A DNA stretch of 64,000 nt from Corynebacterium sphenisci DSM 44792 (GTDB lineage: Bacteria > Actinomycetota > Actinomycetes > Mycobacteriales > Mycobacteriaceae): NCBI RefSeq assembly GCF_001941505.1, contig NZ_CP009248.1, forward strand, positions 2,170,001 through 2,234,000, written 5' to 3'. How positions within the stretch are numbered: position 1 is the stretch's first letter; every line of letters starts with the position of its first letter. The translations under genes and the position numbers were made by a program. Positions 26,265 to 35,140 of this stretch are shown piece after piece. The notes below the pieces were generated by a model that was not told the DNA's origin, did not search any database, and saw only the letters and a program-made list of their open reading frames with translations.

Positions 26265-27654
26265 GGAGATTCTCCTGATTCGTGTCCGGTTCCGCGGTGC
26301 TGCGGGCCCGGCGGTTCTTGCGTGCATGGGCGAGGATGATCCACACGGCCGCGATCAAGAGGATGATCTGCGGCAGCAGGGTCTCGGCCCAGGGGTAGAT
26401 GCCCAGTTCGGGCAGGTAGTGGCCCATCCACGGCAGATTGGTGTCGCCGAGGATGACATCGGCCTCCTTCAGCTCCGCCACGCCCTTGCCCACGAAGGAC
26501 AGGCACATGGCGAACAGCAGGATGGAGGTGGCGTAGAAGATCGGCCCGATCGGCAGCTTCGCCCCGCCGTAGCGGAAGACGACGTAGACGAGGGCGAGGA
26601 TGACCGCGCCGACGGCGAAGCCGCCGGCGATGGCGACGCGGTCGTGTCCCCCGGAGGAGAACGCCGCGGTGTAGAACAGCACCAGCTCCGCGCCCTCGCG
26701 CACCACCGCGAGGAAGGCGACGAAGACGATGGCGCGGGCGGCGCCCCGGCTGACCGAGGCCTCCACCATGCCGGAGATGTACTGCTGCCAGTTCTCGCCG
26801 GAGGCCTTCGACAGCATCCAGTTGGACACGTAGAAGAGCATCGCGACGGCGAGGAACATGGTCAGGCCCTCGAAGAGCTCCGAGGCCCGGCCCGCCCCGC
26901 CGGTGACCGCGTGCAGCAGCCAGGCCAGCAGGAAGGACGCCGCGACCGCGGCCGCGACGCCCAGGAACACGGACGTGACCAGGCGCCGGTTGCCGGTCTT
27001 GACCAGGTACAGCACGATCGCGGCGACCACCAGCAGGGCCTCCAGGCCCTCCCGGAGCAGCAGCGTCAGCGCCGTGGTGAAGTCGATCCAGCGCAGCGCG
27101 GAGCTGTCCGCCTCCTCCTGCGGGCCGCCCTCGTAGAGGGCCAGCCCGGCGGATTCGGGTGCGTCATCGGCGAGCACGCCGTCGAGGACCATCGCGTCGC
27201 GGGCGACCGCGGTCTTCAGCGTCTCGATGTCATCGTGCACGGTGGCGCCGTCGGCGCCGCCGCGGATGGCGATCTTCAGCCGGGTGAAGCGGCCCTCCAT
27301 GGTGACCTTGCGGTTGCCCGGCAGGGTCATCGAGGCCGGCTCCAGGTTGTTCTCGTACCAGCCGAAGTAGGCCTCGCCGACCTGGTCGAGCGCGCCCTCC
27401 GCATCGCCGTCGCCGTAGGCGACCTGGGCCAGCTCCAGTTCGGCGGCCATGCACAGGGCGTAGTCCCGGTAGGTGCGGGGGGAGCCGTCGGGGTTGGCGA
27501 CGCCCTTCTCGCACTTCTCCAGGGTGGTCGCCGCCGGTGCCGCGGTCTCCGCGGCGGCCGCGGGGGCCGTCGCCGAGGCGAGGATCAGGGCGGCGAACGC
27601 GGCCAGGAGGAACCAGATGGCCATCCGGGCCGGGGTGTTGATGCGGTTGCCCAT
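26248..27654 (-). CDS. efeU: FTR1-family high-affinity iron permease
   Basis: A 468-residue protein with a signal-like N-terminal helix, a soluble extracytoplasmic domain (about residues 40-185) and a seven-helix FTR1 domain. Both Fe-binding motifs are present: LREGLEALL (201-205 REGLE) and VVREGAELV (319-323 REGAE). ATG 27654 is chosen because AGGT(G) lies just upstream and the longer reading would begin across the promoter. A 15-base perfect palindrome resembling a DtxR box lies 26 bases upstream, implying repression by iron. The P19 gene follows with overlap. Confidence 0.9.
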   Translation of the reverse strand: MGNRINTPARMAIWFLLAAFAALILASATAPAAAAETAAPAATTLEKCEKGVANPDGSPRTYRDYALCMAAELELAQVAYGDGDAEGALDQVGEAYFGWYENNLEPASMTLPGNRKVTMEGRFTRLKIAIRGGADGATVHDDIETLKTAVARDAMVLDGVLADDAPESAGLALYEGGPQEEADSSALRWIDFTTALTLLLREGLEALLVVAAIVLYLVKTGNRRLVTSVFLGVAAAVAASFLLAWLLHAVTGGAGRASELFEGLTMFLAVAMLFYVSNWMLSKASGENWQQYISGMVEASVSRGAARAIVFVAFLAVVREGAELVLFYTAAFSSGGHDRVAIAGGFAVGAVILALVYVVFRYGGAKLPIGPIFYATSILLFAMCLSFVGKGVAELKEADVILGDTNLPWMGHYLPELGIYPWAETLLPQIILLIAAVWIILAHARKNRRARSTAEPDTNQENLHEAHQ

Positions 27655-27677
27655 CAGCACCTGCTTTCCGTACTTAC

Positions 27678-27696
27678 ATAGGCGAGTCTCGCCTGA
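27678..27696 (-). promoter_or_regulatory. DtxR-like operator upstream of efeU
   Basis: AGGCGAG-T-CTCGCCT (27680-27694) is a perfect inverted repeat embedded in a 19-base window matching the TTAGGTTAGCCTAACCTAA DtxR consensus at the outer AGG/CCT and central AG/CT positions. It sits 26 bases before the permease start, where it could block transcription. Confidence 0.5.
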
Positions 27697-27930
27697 GTTG
27701 AGCATAAGCGCATGTAAGCGGCTGCACCAGAACGCAACCGGCGGAAAGTTCCCGGGTACCCCCGCGGGGGTGCCCGGCCGGGGCCCGGGCCACGGCCGCG
27801 CCCGCCCCCGGCCGGGCCCTGAGCGGGGCCGGGAGGCGTCCGAGGCGCACCGCCGCGCACCCGCCGGCGGCGCCCGGCCCGACCCCGGCGGGGGTGGCCC
27901 CGGCAGGCGGATCCGCCGCCGCCCCGCGCA

Positions 27931-27949
27931 CCCCGCCGAAAGGGCGGGG
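27931..27949 (-). terminator. Putative purB terminator hairpin
   Basis: A perfect 7-bp stem CCCCGCC/GGCGGGG with a 5-base GAAAG loop, 24 bases beyond the purB stop. No T-tract is present. Confidence 0.45.
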
Positions 27950-27972
27950 CGACGGGGCGGGTCCGGCGGCGG

Positions 27973-29391
27973 CTAGAGGATGTCGCCGGGCCGGTAGGCG
28001 GCGGCCTCCGGGTTCTCCTCGACCAGGGCGGCGACCCGGGCGACCACCCGGTCCACCTGGGAGCCGGCGGCGCCGATGAACGCCGCCCGGTCCGCCAGGG
28101 CCGCGGTGAGCTGGTCCTCGTCCAGCGGGATCCGGGGGTCGGCGGCCAGCCGGGCCAGCAGATCCTGCTCCCCGCCGCGTTCGCGCATGTCCAGGGCGGT
28201 GGCCACGGCATGCTCCTTGATCGCCTCATGGGCGACCTCCCGGCCCACCCCGGCGCGCACGCAGGCCATGAGCACCCGGGTGGTGGCCAGGAAGGGCAGG
28301 TAGCGCTCCAGCTCCCGGTCGATCATGGCGGGGAAGGCGCCGAATTCGGCGAGCACGGTGAGGAAGGTCTCGATCATGCCGTCGATGGCGAGGAAGGCGT
28401 CCGGCAGCGCCACCCGGCGCACCACCGAGCAGGACACGTCGCCCTCGTTCCACTGCGCCCCGGCGAGATCGCCGACCATCACCAGGTGCCCGCGCAGCAG
28501 GGTCTGGAAGCCGGTGACCCGCTCGCAGGAGCGGGCGTTCATCTTGTGCGGCATCGCCGAGGAGCCGACCTGGCCCTCCTTGAAGCCCTCGGTGACCGTC
28601 TCATTGCCCGCCATCAGCCGGATCGTGGTGGCCAGGGAGCTCATCGAGGCGCCCAGCTCCACCAGTGCGGAGACCGCGTCGAAGTCGAGGCTGCGCGGGT
28701 AGACCTGGCCGACGGAGTCGAATACCCGGGAGAAGCCCAGGCCCTCGGCGATCTCGGCCTCCAGGGAGGCCAGCGCCGCCTCATCGCCGTCGAGCAGGTC
28801 GAGCATGTCCTGGGCGGTGCCCATCGGGCCCTTGATCCCGCGCAGCGGGTAGCGGTCGATGAGCCCGGCCAGGCGCTCCCGGCCCAGCAGCAGCTCCTCG
28901 GCGGCGGAGGCGAAGCGCTTGCCCAGGGTGGTGGCCTGGGCGGCGACGTTGTGCGAGCGGCCGGCCATCACCAGGTCCCGGTGGGTCTCGGCGAGCTCCA
29001 CCAGCCGGGCGGCCACCGCGGTGGCGCGGTCCCGGACCAGGATCAGCGAGCGCAGCACCTGCAGCTGCTCCACGTTCTCGGTGAGATCCCGGCTGGTCAT
29101 CCCCTTGTGGATGTGCTCGGTGCCGGCGAGGGCGCAGAACTCCTCGATCCGGGCCTTGACGTCATGGCGGGTGACCCGCTCCCGGGCGGCGATGGAGTCC
29201 AGGTCCACCCGGTCGACCACCGCCTCGTAGGCGGCGATGGCGTCGTCGGGCACGGCGACGCCGCGGGCGCGCTGGGCGCGCAGCACCGCAATCCACAGGC
29301 GGCGCTCCAGGATGATCTTCTGCTCCGGGCTCCACAGGGCGGCCATCTCGGCGGAGGCGTAGCGGCTGGCGAGGACGTTGGCGATGTTCAC
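27973..29391 (-). CDS. purB: Adenylosuccinate lyase
   Basis: A 472-residue fumarase/aspartase-superfamily lyase acting twice in purine synthesis (SAICAR to AICAR; adenylosuccinate to AMP). The family signature appears as GSSAMPHKMNARSCE (about residues 276-290) and the catalytic His region as AGRSHNVAAQATT. The start is GTG at 29391, six bases after a GATACT -10 hexamer, so it is probably leaderless. It is the last gene of the purD-aminotransferase-trk-purB minus-strand block. Confidence 0.95.
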   Translation of the reverse strand: MNIANVLASRYASAEMAALWSPEQKIILERRLWIAVLRAQRARGVAVPDDAIAAYEAVVDRVDLDSIAARERVTRHDVKARIEEFCALAGTEHIHKGMTSRDLTENVEQLQVLRSLILVRDRATAVAARLVELAETHRDLVMAGRSHNVAAQATTLGKRFASAAEELLLGRERLAGLIDRYPLRGIKGPMGTAQDMLDLLDGDEAALASLEAEIAEGLGFSRVFDSVGQVYPRSLDFDAVSALVELGASMSSLATTIRLMAGNETVTEGFKEGQVGSSAMPHKMNARSCERVTGFQTLLRGHLVMVGDLAGAQWNEGDVSCSVVRRVALPDAFLAIDGMIETFLTVLAEFGAFPAMIDRELERYLPFLATTRVLMACVRAGVGREVAHEAIKEHAVATALDMRERGGEQDLLARLAADPRIPLDEDQLTAALADRAAFIGAAGSQVDRVVARVAALVEENPEAAAYRPGDIL

Positions 29392-29412
29392 GCCCCCAGT
29401 ATCGCACCCGGT

Positions 29413-30072
29413 TCAGCCGCGGGCGGCGAAGGCCTCCACCTCGGCCACCGGCCCCGCGGCGAGCACCAGGTCCCCGGCGGCGAGCCGGTCGGCGGGCAGC
29501 GCCGGGCGGAAGGCGCCGCCGCGGGGGCGCACCGCCAGGATGCGCACCACCGCCCCGGCGTTGATCTCCGCGATCTCCCGGCCCAGCACACTCACCGGGG
29601 GCGCGATCTTGGCCACGGCGAAGTCCGGGTCGAATTCGACGTACTCCTGCACGCCCCCGCCGATGAGATGCGCCACCCGGCGGCCGGTGTCCGCCTCCGG
29701 CCGGATCACGTGGTGGCAGCCGATTTGGCCGAGGATCTTGCCGTGCGCGATGGAGTCGGCCTTCGCCCAGATCGAGGGCACCCCGAAATCCACCACCGCG
29801 CTCGCGGTGAGCAGCGAGGACTCCAGGTCCGCGCCGATGGCGATGACCACCCGCTGCGCCTCGTGCACGCCGAGCTGGCGCAGCACCGAGGGCATGGTGG
29901 TGTCCGCGTGCACGATGTGGTCGAAGGTGTCGGAGAGCTGCTGCACCCGCCGTTCGGAGGCGTCCACGCCGAGCACCTCGACGCCGCCGGCCATCAGCTC
30001 CTCGCCGAGGGCCTGGCCGAAGCGGCCCAGCCCCAGGATGACGACATGGGATTGCCTGCGGTTCCTAGCCAA
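29413..30072 (-). CDS. trkA: K+ uptake regulatory subunit TrkA/KtrA (RCK)
   Basis: A 219-residue cytosolic RCK protein that gates the TrkH/KtrB channel. The Rossmann loop GLGRFGQ (about residues 14-20) starts the RCK_N domain; RCK_C covers roughly residues 140-215. Length matches single-RCK KtrA rather than the duplicated E. coli TrkA. Its ATG lies 8 bases inside the end of the membrane-subunit gene, so the pair is coupled. Confidence 0.9.
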   Translation of the reverse strand: MARNRRQSHVVILGLGRFGQALGEELMAGGVEVLGVDASERRVQQLSDTFDHIVHADTTMPSVLRQLGVHEAQRVVIAIGADLESSLLTASAVVDFGVPSIWAKADSIAHGKILGQIGCHHVIRPEADTGRRVAHLIGGGVQEYVEFDPDFAVAKIAPPVSVLGREIAEINAGAVVRILAVRPRGGAFRPALPADRLAAGDLVLAAGPVAEVEAFAARG

Positions 30073-31387
30073 TGAAGGGCCTTTCCTCGGGGTAGTCGTA
30101 GCGGCGCCGGCCGGTGCGCAGCGCCATGGCGGTGGCCAGGGACAGCGGGCCGACCCGGCCGGCGAACATCAGGGCGACCAGCAGCAGCTGCGCGGGCAGC
30201 GGCAGCTCGCCGGTGATCCCGGTGGACAGCCCCACCGTGGCGAAGGCGCTCACCGTCTCGAAGGCTATCTGGTCGGTGGTGAACCCGGGGGCGAGGAAGA
30301 GGATCGCGGTGGTGCAGCCGACCACCAGCACCACCCCGAAGGAGAGCACCGCCAACGCCTGGCGCAGCGTCGCCGCGGGCACGGTGCGCCCGCGCAGGGC
30401 CACCGCCCGCTCCCCGCGCACCTCGGCGATCACCGCGGCGACGAGCACCGCGGCGGTGGTCAGCTTCACCCCGCCGGCGGTGCCCCCGGAGCCGGCGCCG
30501 AGGAACATGAGGATGTCGGTGCCCAGCAGGGTGGAGGGGTGGAAGGAGCCGTAGTCGAGGGTGTTGAACCCGGCGGTGCGGGGGCTGACCCCGGAGAAGA
30601 AGGCGTTGAGCAGCTTCTCCGGCACCGCCATCCCGGCCATCGCGCCGCGCCATTCGCCCAGGCCCACCAGCAGCGCGCCGGCGGGCACCAGCACCGCGGT
30701 GCCCTGGAAGGTGAGCCGGGCGGTGAGCGAGAACCGGCGGGGCCGGCGCAGCAGCTCGTGCAGCACCGGGAAGCCCAGGCCGCCGACGATGAGCGCGAAG
30801 GCCAGCGGCAGCAGCACCCAGGCGTCCGCGGCGAAGCCGGCCACGTTGTCCGGGTAGAGCGCGAACCCGGCGTTGTTGAACCCGCTCACCGCGTGGAAGA
30901 CCCCCTCCCAGATCGCCCGGCGCGGGCGCATCCCGTAGCCGACGAGGAAGCGCACGGCGAGCACCATGGCCACCACCGCCTCGATGAGCAGGGTGAAGGC
31001 GACGGTGGCGGCGACCACCGAGGACACCGAGCCGTAGTCGGGGCCGCGGCCCTCCGCCCCGGCGCCGTCGCGGGCGTAGAGGCCCAGCCGGCCGGAGAGC
31101 AGCAGCATGGCCAGGGAGGCCAGGGTCATGAAGCCCAGCCCGCCGAGCTGGATCAGCGCCAGGATGACCACCTTGCCGGCGAAGCTCCAGTGCCCGGCGG
31201 TGTCCACGGTGACCAGTCCGGTGAGGCAGGAGGCGCTGGCGGCGGTGAACAGCGCGTCGGAGGGGGCGGTGGCGTGCCCGTCCGCGGCGGCGAAGGGGGT
31301 CATCAGGGCGGCGGTGCCCACGGCGGTGAGGCAGGCGAAGCCGGTGGCGACCGCGGCCTGCGGGCGGAGCCGGTGTTTCAGGGACAC
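30065..31387 (-). CDS. trkH: K+ transporter membrane subunit TrkH/KtrB
   Basis: A 440-residue superfamily K+ transporter with four M1-P-M2 units. The filter glycines are readable in SCLTGLVT, SGFNNAGF, SPRTAGFN and FATVGLSTG. KtrB-like length (about 440) and pairing with a single-RCK partner suggest a Ktr-type system. It starts with GTG at 31387, ten bases after the aminotransferase stop, and overlaps trkA. Confidence 0.9.
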   Translation of the reverse strand: MSLKHRLRPQAAVATGFACLTAVGTAALMTPFAAADGHATAPSDALFTAASASCLTGLVTVDTAGHWSFAGKVVILALIQLGGLGFMTLASLAMLLLSGRLGLYARDGAGAEGRGPDYGSVSSVVAATVAFTLLIEAVVAMVLAVRFLVGYGMRPRRAIWEGVFHAVSGFNNAGFALYPDNVAGFAADAWVLLPLAFALIVGGLGFPVLHELLRRPRRFSLTARLTFQGTAVLVPAGALLVGLGEWRGAMAGMAVPEKLLNAFFSGVSPRTAGFNTLDYGSFHPSTLLGTDILMFLGAGSGGTAGGVKLTTAAVLVAAVIAEVRGERAVALRGRTVPAATLRQALAVLSFGVVLVVGCTTAILFLAPGFTTDQIAFETVSAFATVGLSTGITGELPLPAQLLLVALMFAGRVGPLSLATAMALRTGRRRYDYPEERPFIG

Positions 31388-31397
31388 CCCCGGGAGG

Positions 31398-32573
31398 CTA
31401 CGCCCGCCCGGTGACGCGGGAAAGCCGGCGGCAGGCCTCCGCCAGATCCCCGGGTGCCCCCGCGTAGCACAGCCGCACCCGGCCGCCGCCGTGCACGGCG
31501 TCGAAGTCCACGCCCGGGGCCAGCGCCACCCCGGTCCGGTCGAGCAGCTCCGCGCACCAGACGAGGGAGTCGTCGGTGTAGTCGGAGACGTCGGCCCACA
31601 GGTAGAAGGCGCCGTCGGCGGGGGCCACCCGGTCGATGCCCGCCGCGGCGAGGCCCTCGAGCAGCAGATCCCGGTTGTCCCGGTAGCGGCGCACGTGCCC
31701 GTCGAGCTCGGCGAGGGACTCCGGGTGCAGGGCCTGGGCCGCGGCGGCCTGGCTCACCGCCGGCGGGCACACGGTGAGGTTCGCGGCCAGCCGGGTCACC
31801 GGCCCCACCAGCTCCTCGGGCAGGATCAGCCAGCCCAGCCGCCAGCCGGTCATGGAGAAGTACTTGCTGAAGCCGCCGGCGACCACCGCCGCGGCGGAGG
31901 ACTCCAGGGCGCTGGCGCAGCGCCGGCCGTAGTCGATGCCGTGGTAGATCTCGTCGCTCACCAGCAGGGTGCCGTGCGCGGCGCACCAGCGCGCGATCCG
32001 GGCCAGCTCCGCCTCGTCGATGATGGTGCCGGTGGGGTTGTCCGGGCTGGTCACGATGACCGCCCGGGGCGGGCGCGGCAGGGCCGCCAGCATCTCCGCG
32101 GTGAGCTGGTGGCGGGTGTCCGGCCCGCAGTCGAGTTCCACGACCTCCGCGCCGAGGGCGGCCAGGGTGTTGCGGTAGGCGGGGTAGCCGGGCCTGGCCA
32201 GCACCACCTCGTCGCCGGGGTCCAGGGCGGCGAGGAACACCAGGATCAGCGCCCCGGAGACGCCGGTGGTGACCACCACCTGCCCGGCGGTGACCGCGGT
32301 GCCGTAGCGCCCGCGGTGCCAGGCGGCGATGGCCGCGCGCAGCGCGGGGTCGCCGGCGGCCTCGGTGTAGCCGAGCACCTCCTCGGCCGCGGCGGCCGCG
32401 GCGGCGGCGCGCACCCGCCGCGGCGCGGGGGTGGCCGGCTGCCCGGTGCACAGCAGCAGGGCGTCGCCGCGGGCGCGCTGCCGGGCCTTCGCCGCGGCGA
32501 GCACCTCCATCACGTGGAAGGGGGCGACGCCGGAGCGGGCGGAGGGCCGGGTGGGCCGGTCGGGGCGGGGCAC
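31398..32573 (-). CDS. PLP-dependent aminotransferase, class I/II
   Basis: A 391-residue fold-type I aminotransferase. The PLP Lys is in GGFSKYFSMTGWRLGW (about residues 231-246); SPDNPTG and SDEIYHG give the Asn and Asp/Tyr cofactor contacts, and RLCYAG near the C terminus supplies the carboxylate-binding Arg. It sits 9 bases after purD in an operon with purB, as an aspartate/alanine-type aminotransferase gene does in related genomes. Substrate cannot be deduced. Confidence 0.85.
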   Translation of the reverse strand: MPRPDRPTRPSARSGVAPFHVMEVLAAAKARQRARGDALLLCTGQPATPAPRRVRAAAAAAAAEEVLGYTEAAGDPALRAAIAAWHRGRYGTAVTAGQVVVTTGVSGALILVFLAALDPGDEVVLARPGYPAYRNTLAALGAEVVELDCGPDTRHQLTAEMLAALPRPPRAVIVTSPDNPTGTIIDEAELARIARWCAAHGTLLVSDEIYHGIDYGRRCASALESSAAAVVAGGFSKYFSMTGWRLGWLILPEELVGPVTRLAANLTVCPPAVSQAAAAQALHPESLAELDGHVRRYRDNRDLLLEGLAAAGIDRVAPADGAFYLWADVSDYTDDSLVWCAELLDRTGVALAPGVDFDAVHGGGRVRLCYAGAPGDLAEACRRLSRVTGRA

Positions 32574-32582
32574 CGGGATCCC

Positions 32583-33863
32583 TCAGCCGGGGATCCGGAT
32601 CCGGCCCTCGACGGCGGGCAGCGCAATGTCCCGGCGGTAGTGCCCGCCGGGCAGGTCGATGCCGGCGAGGGTGGCGTAGGCGCGCTCCCGGGCCTCGGCG
32701 AGGTCCGCGCCGACGCCGACCACGTTGAGCACCCGGCCGCCGGCGGAGACCACCCGGCCCGCGCCGTCGCGGGCGGTGCCGGCGTGCAGCACCCCCTCGG
32801 CCTCCCGGCCCGGTTCGGCGCCGGCGATCGGATCGCCCGTCCGGGGCGACTCGGGGTAGCCGGCGGCGGCGAGCACCACGGTGAGGGCGTGGCCCTCCCG
32901 CCAGCGCAGCGGGGCCAGCCCGGCGAGCCGGCCGGTGGCGGTGGCGTGCAGCGCCTCGGCGAGATCGGACTCCAGCAGGGCGAGCACCGCCTGGGTCTCC
33001 GGATCGCCGAAGCGGCAGTTGAACTCCACCACCGCCGGGCCCTCCGCGCCCCAGGCCAGGCCGGCGTAGAGCAGCCCGGAGTAGGGGGTGCCGCGGCGGG
33101 CCAGTTCCGCGGCCACCGGTTCGCACACCTCGGCGACGATCCGGTCCACCGCGTCGGCGGGCAGCCAGTCCAGGGGGCAGTAGGCGCCCATCCCGCCGGT
33201 GTTCGGCCCGGTGTCGCCCTCGCCGACCCGCTTATGGTCCTGGGCGGGCAGCAGCGGCACCACCTCGGTGCCGTCGACCAGGCAGAACAGGGAGACCTCG
33301 GGGCCGTCCAGGAAGGACTCCAGCAGCACCGGGTTGCCCGCGGCGAGCACCGCCCGGGCGTGGTCGAGGGCGGCGGCCCGGTCGTCGGTGACCACCACCC
33401 CCTTGCCGGCGGCCAGCCCGTCGTCCTTGACCACCCAGGTGGGCCCGAAGCGGTCCACCGCGGCGGCCAGCTCGGCCTCCCCGGCGCCGGGGGCGATCGA
33501 CTCGGCGTGCGCGGTGCGCACCCCCGCGGCGGCCATCACCTCCTTGGCGAAGGCCTTGGAGCCCTCGATCCGGGCGGCCGCCGCATCCGGGCCGAAGACG
33601 GCGATCCCGGCGCCGCGCAGCGCGTCGGCGACCCCGGCGACCAGCGGCACCTCCGGGCCGATCACGACCAGCCCGGCGTCGATGGACCGGGCCAGGGCGG
33701 TGACCGCCGCCGGGTCGTCGGCGACCACCTCGTGCCGCTCGGCCAGGGCCGCCATGCCGACGTTGCCGGGGGCGACGTGCAGCTCGTGGCCGGCCTCCCC
33801 CCGGCTCATGGCGTGAAGCAGGGCGTGCTCGCGGGCACCGGATCCGATGACGAGGATGCGCAT
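32583..33863 (-). CDS. purD: Phosphoribosylamine-glycine ligase (GARS)
   Basis: A 426-residue ATP-grasp enzyme of purine synthesis. The N terminus [15 protein letters not shown] is diagnostic; [13 protein letters not shown] (about residues 137-149) is the ATP-grasp nucleotide loop, and [12 protein letters not shown] supplies metal ligands. ATG 33863 is 7 bases after a TAGACT -10 hexamer, so it is probably leaderless. It heads the minus-strand operon ending in purB. The divergent HIT gene starts 55 bases away. Confidence 0.95.
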   Translation of the reverse strand: MRILVIGSGAREHALLHAMSRGEAGHELHVAPGNVGMAALAERHEVVADDPAAVTALARSIDAGLVVIGPEVPLVAGVADALRGAGIAVFGPDAAAARIEGSKAFAKEVMAAAGVRTAHAESIAPGAGEAELAAAVDRFGPTWVVKDDGLAAGKGVVVTDDRAAALDHARAVLAAGNPVLLESFLDGPEVSLFCLVDGTEVVPLLPAQDHKRVGEGDTGPNTGGMGAYCPLDWLPADAVDRIVAEVCEPVAAELARRGTPYSGLLYAGLAWGAEGPAVVEFNCRFGDPETQAVLALLESDLAEALHATATGRLAGLAPLRWREGHALTVVLAAAGYPESPRTGDPIAGAEPGREAEGVLHAGTARDGAGRVVSAGGRVLNVVGVGADLAEARERAYATLAGIDLPGGHYRRDIALPAVEGRIRIPG

Positions 33864-33870
33864 GCGCCCG

Positions 33871-33876
33871 AGTCTA
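33871..33876 (-). promoter_or_regulatory. -10 hexamer TAGACT of leaderless purD
   Basis: TAGACT on the minus strand, then 7 bases, then the purD ATG; the same hexamer and spacing as at purC. Confidence 0.55.
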
Positions 33877-33904
33877 TCCGGTCGCCCCCGCCGCCCGCGG
33901 GCGC

Positions 33905-33910
33905 TACCCT
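33905..33910 (+). promoter_or_regulatory. -10 hexamer TACCCT of leaderless HIT gene
   Basis: TACCCT ends 7 bases before the HIT-family ATG at 33918, leaving no leader. Confidence 0.45.
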
Positions 33911-33917
33911 GGCGGGC

Positions 33918-34337
33918 ATGTCCACCGTATTCACCAGGATCATCGACGGCGAACTGCCGGGCCGCTTCGTCTACCGGGACGACGAGGTGGTCGCCTTCCT
34001 CACCATCGAGCCGGTCGCCTACGGCCATGTGCTGGTGGTGCCGGTCGAGGAGGTCGACCGCTGGACCGACGCCGCCCCGGCGCTGTGGGCCCGGCTCAAC
34101 GAGGTGGCGCAGATGGTCGGCCGCGCCGTGATCGAGGCCTTCGGCAGCCCCCGGGCCGGCTACCTCATCGCCGGGTTCGAGGTGCCGCACGCCCATATCC
34201 ACGTCTTCCCCGCCGCCGACATGTCCGGCTACTCCCTGGACGCGGTGATCCGGGATCCGGATCCGGCGGAGATGGACGCCGCCGCGGAGCGGCTGCGCGC
34301 CGCCCTGGGCACCGACGCGGCGGGCCGACCCGCCTAG
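33918..34337 (+). CDS. HIT-family nucleotide hydrolase
   Basis: A 139-residue histidine-triad protein; the catalytic motif reads PHAHIHVFP (about residues 94-102), and the N-terminal [18 protein letters not shown] matches HIT/Hint proteins that hydrolyse nucleoside phosphoramidates or dinucleotides. The ATG at 33918 follows a -10 by 7 bases. It is divergent from purD and its stop codon overlaps the GTG of the downstream lipase by 1 base. Confidence 0.9.
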   Translation: MSTVFTRIIDGELPGRFVYRDDEVVAFLTIEPVAYGHVLVVPVEEVDRWTDAAPALWARLNEVAQMVGRAVIEAFGSPRAGYLIAGFEVPHAHIHVFPAADMSGYSLDAVIRDPDPAEMDAAAERLRAALGTDAAGRPA

Positions 34338-35107
34338 TGGCCGAGCAGCCGACGCCGCTGGCCACCCGGGTCACCCGCCGGGGCATCTTCGAGGACGACT
34401 GGCGGGCCCGGGTCACCCCGGCGCGGCCCTGGCCGGTGGTGCTGCTGCACGGCACCGGCCACTCCAAGGGGCTGTGGGCGGATCTCGGCGGGGAGCTGCG
34501 CGCCGACGGCTGGGCGGTGTTCGCCCCCGACTACGGCTTCCGGGCCACCAACCCGCTGCGCGAGTCCCTGGACCAGCTGGCGCCGTACCTGGAGGCGGTG
34601 CTGGCCGCCACCGGGGGCGAGCGGGTGATCCTCTGCGGGCACTCCCAGGGCGGGCTGCTGGCCACCCTGCTGAGCTTCGGGATGCCGGAGCGGGTGCGGC
34701 ACGTGGTGTGCCTGGCGGCGCCGAACCACGGCACCCGGTTGGGCGGGCGGGCCGCCGGGCTGCTCAAGGTGCCCGGGGCGGAGCAGGTGCTGCGGAACCT
34801 GGTGGTGGGGGTGTGGGGGCCCTCCGCCCTGGACCAGATCGCCGGCAGCGAGCTCACCGACGCCGTCGCCGCCCGGGACGTCACCGCCCCGGGGGTGACC
34901 TACACCTGCATCGCCACCCGCACCGATCAGCTGATCTCCCCGCCGAGCTCCTGCTTCCTCGACGACGGCGGCGCCGGGGTGGTGCAGAACATCATGGTGC
35001 AGGACGTGCACCCCCGGGCGGTGGTGCTGCACGAGGAGATCGCCGGGGACCGGCGGGTGCGCCGGATGGTGCGCGACGCCCTGGACGCGGTCGCCGCGGC
35101 CGGCTGA
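34337..35107 (+). CDS. Alpha/beta-hydrolase, lipase family
   Basis: A 256-residue hydrolase. The oxyanion segment is [14 protein letters not shown] (about residues 34-47) and the nucleophile elbow GHSQGGL (Ser near 99), with [10 protein letters not shown] following as in secreted triacylglycerol lipases of actinobacteria. Asp and His candidates lie near RTDQLISP and VQDVHPRAV. No signal peptide is visible from the GTG at 34337, so the protein appears cytoplasmic or the true start differs. It forms TAGTG overlap with the HIT gene. Confidence 0.78.
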   Translation: MAEQPTPLATRVTRRGIFEDDWRARVTPARPWPVVLLHGTGHSKGLWADLGGELRADGWAVFAPDYGFRATNPLRESLDQLAPYLEAVLAATGGERVILCGHSQGGLLATLLSFGMPERVRHVVCLAAPNHGTRLGGRAAGLLKVPGAEQVLRNLVVGVWGPSALDQIAGSELTDAVAARDVTAPGVTYTCIATRTDQLISPPSSCFLDDGGAGVVQNIMVQDVHPRAVVLHEEIAGDRRVRRMVRDALDAVAAAG

Positions 35108-35110
35108 GCC

Positions 35111-35132
35111 GGCCCCGCCGGCCGGCGGGGCC
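35111..35132. terminator. Bidirectional terminator-like palindrome
   Basis: GGCCCCGCCGG-CCGGCGGGGCC is a perfect 22-base palindrome exactly between the convergent stops of the lipase and pyruvate dehydrogenase genes. Confidence 0.55.
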
Positions 35133-35140
35133 CGGTCCGG

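Larger units (their letters stand above)
27655..27972. other. Intergenic region between efeU and purB
   Basis: This 318-base gap holds the efeU promoter and DtxR-like palindrome at one end and hairpins at the other. CCCCGCC-GAAAG-GGCGGGG (27931-27949) follows the purB stop on the minus strand and is the likely purB terminator although no U-run follows. A further imperfect hairpin GGGTACCCCC/GGGGGTGCCC lies at 27754-27775. I see no gene. Confidence 0.5.
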
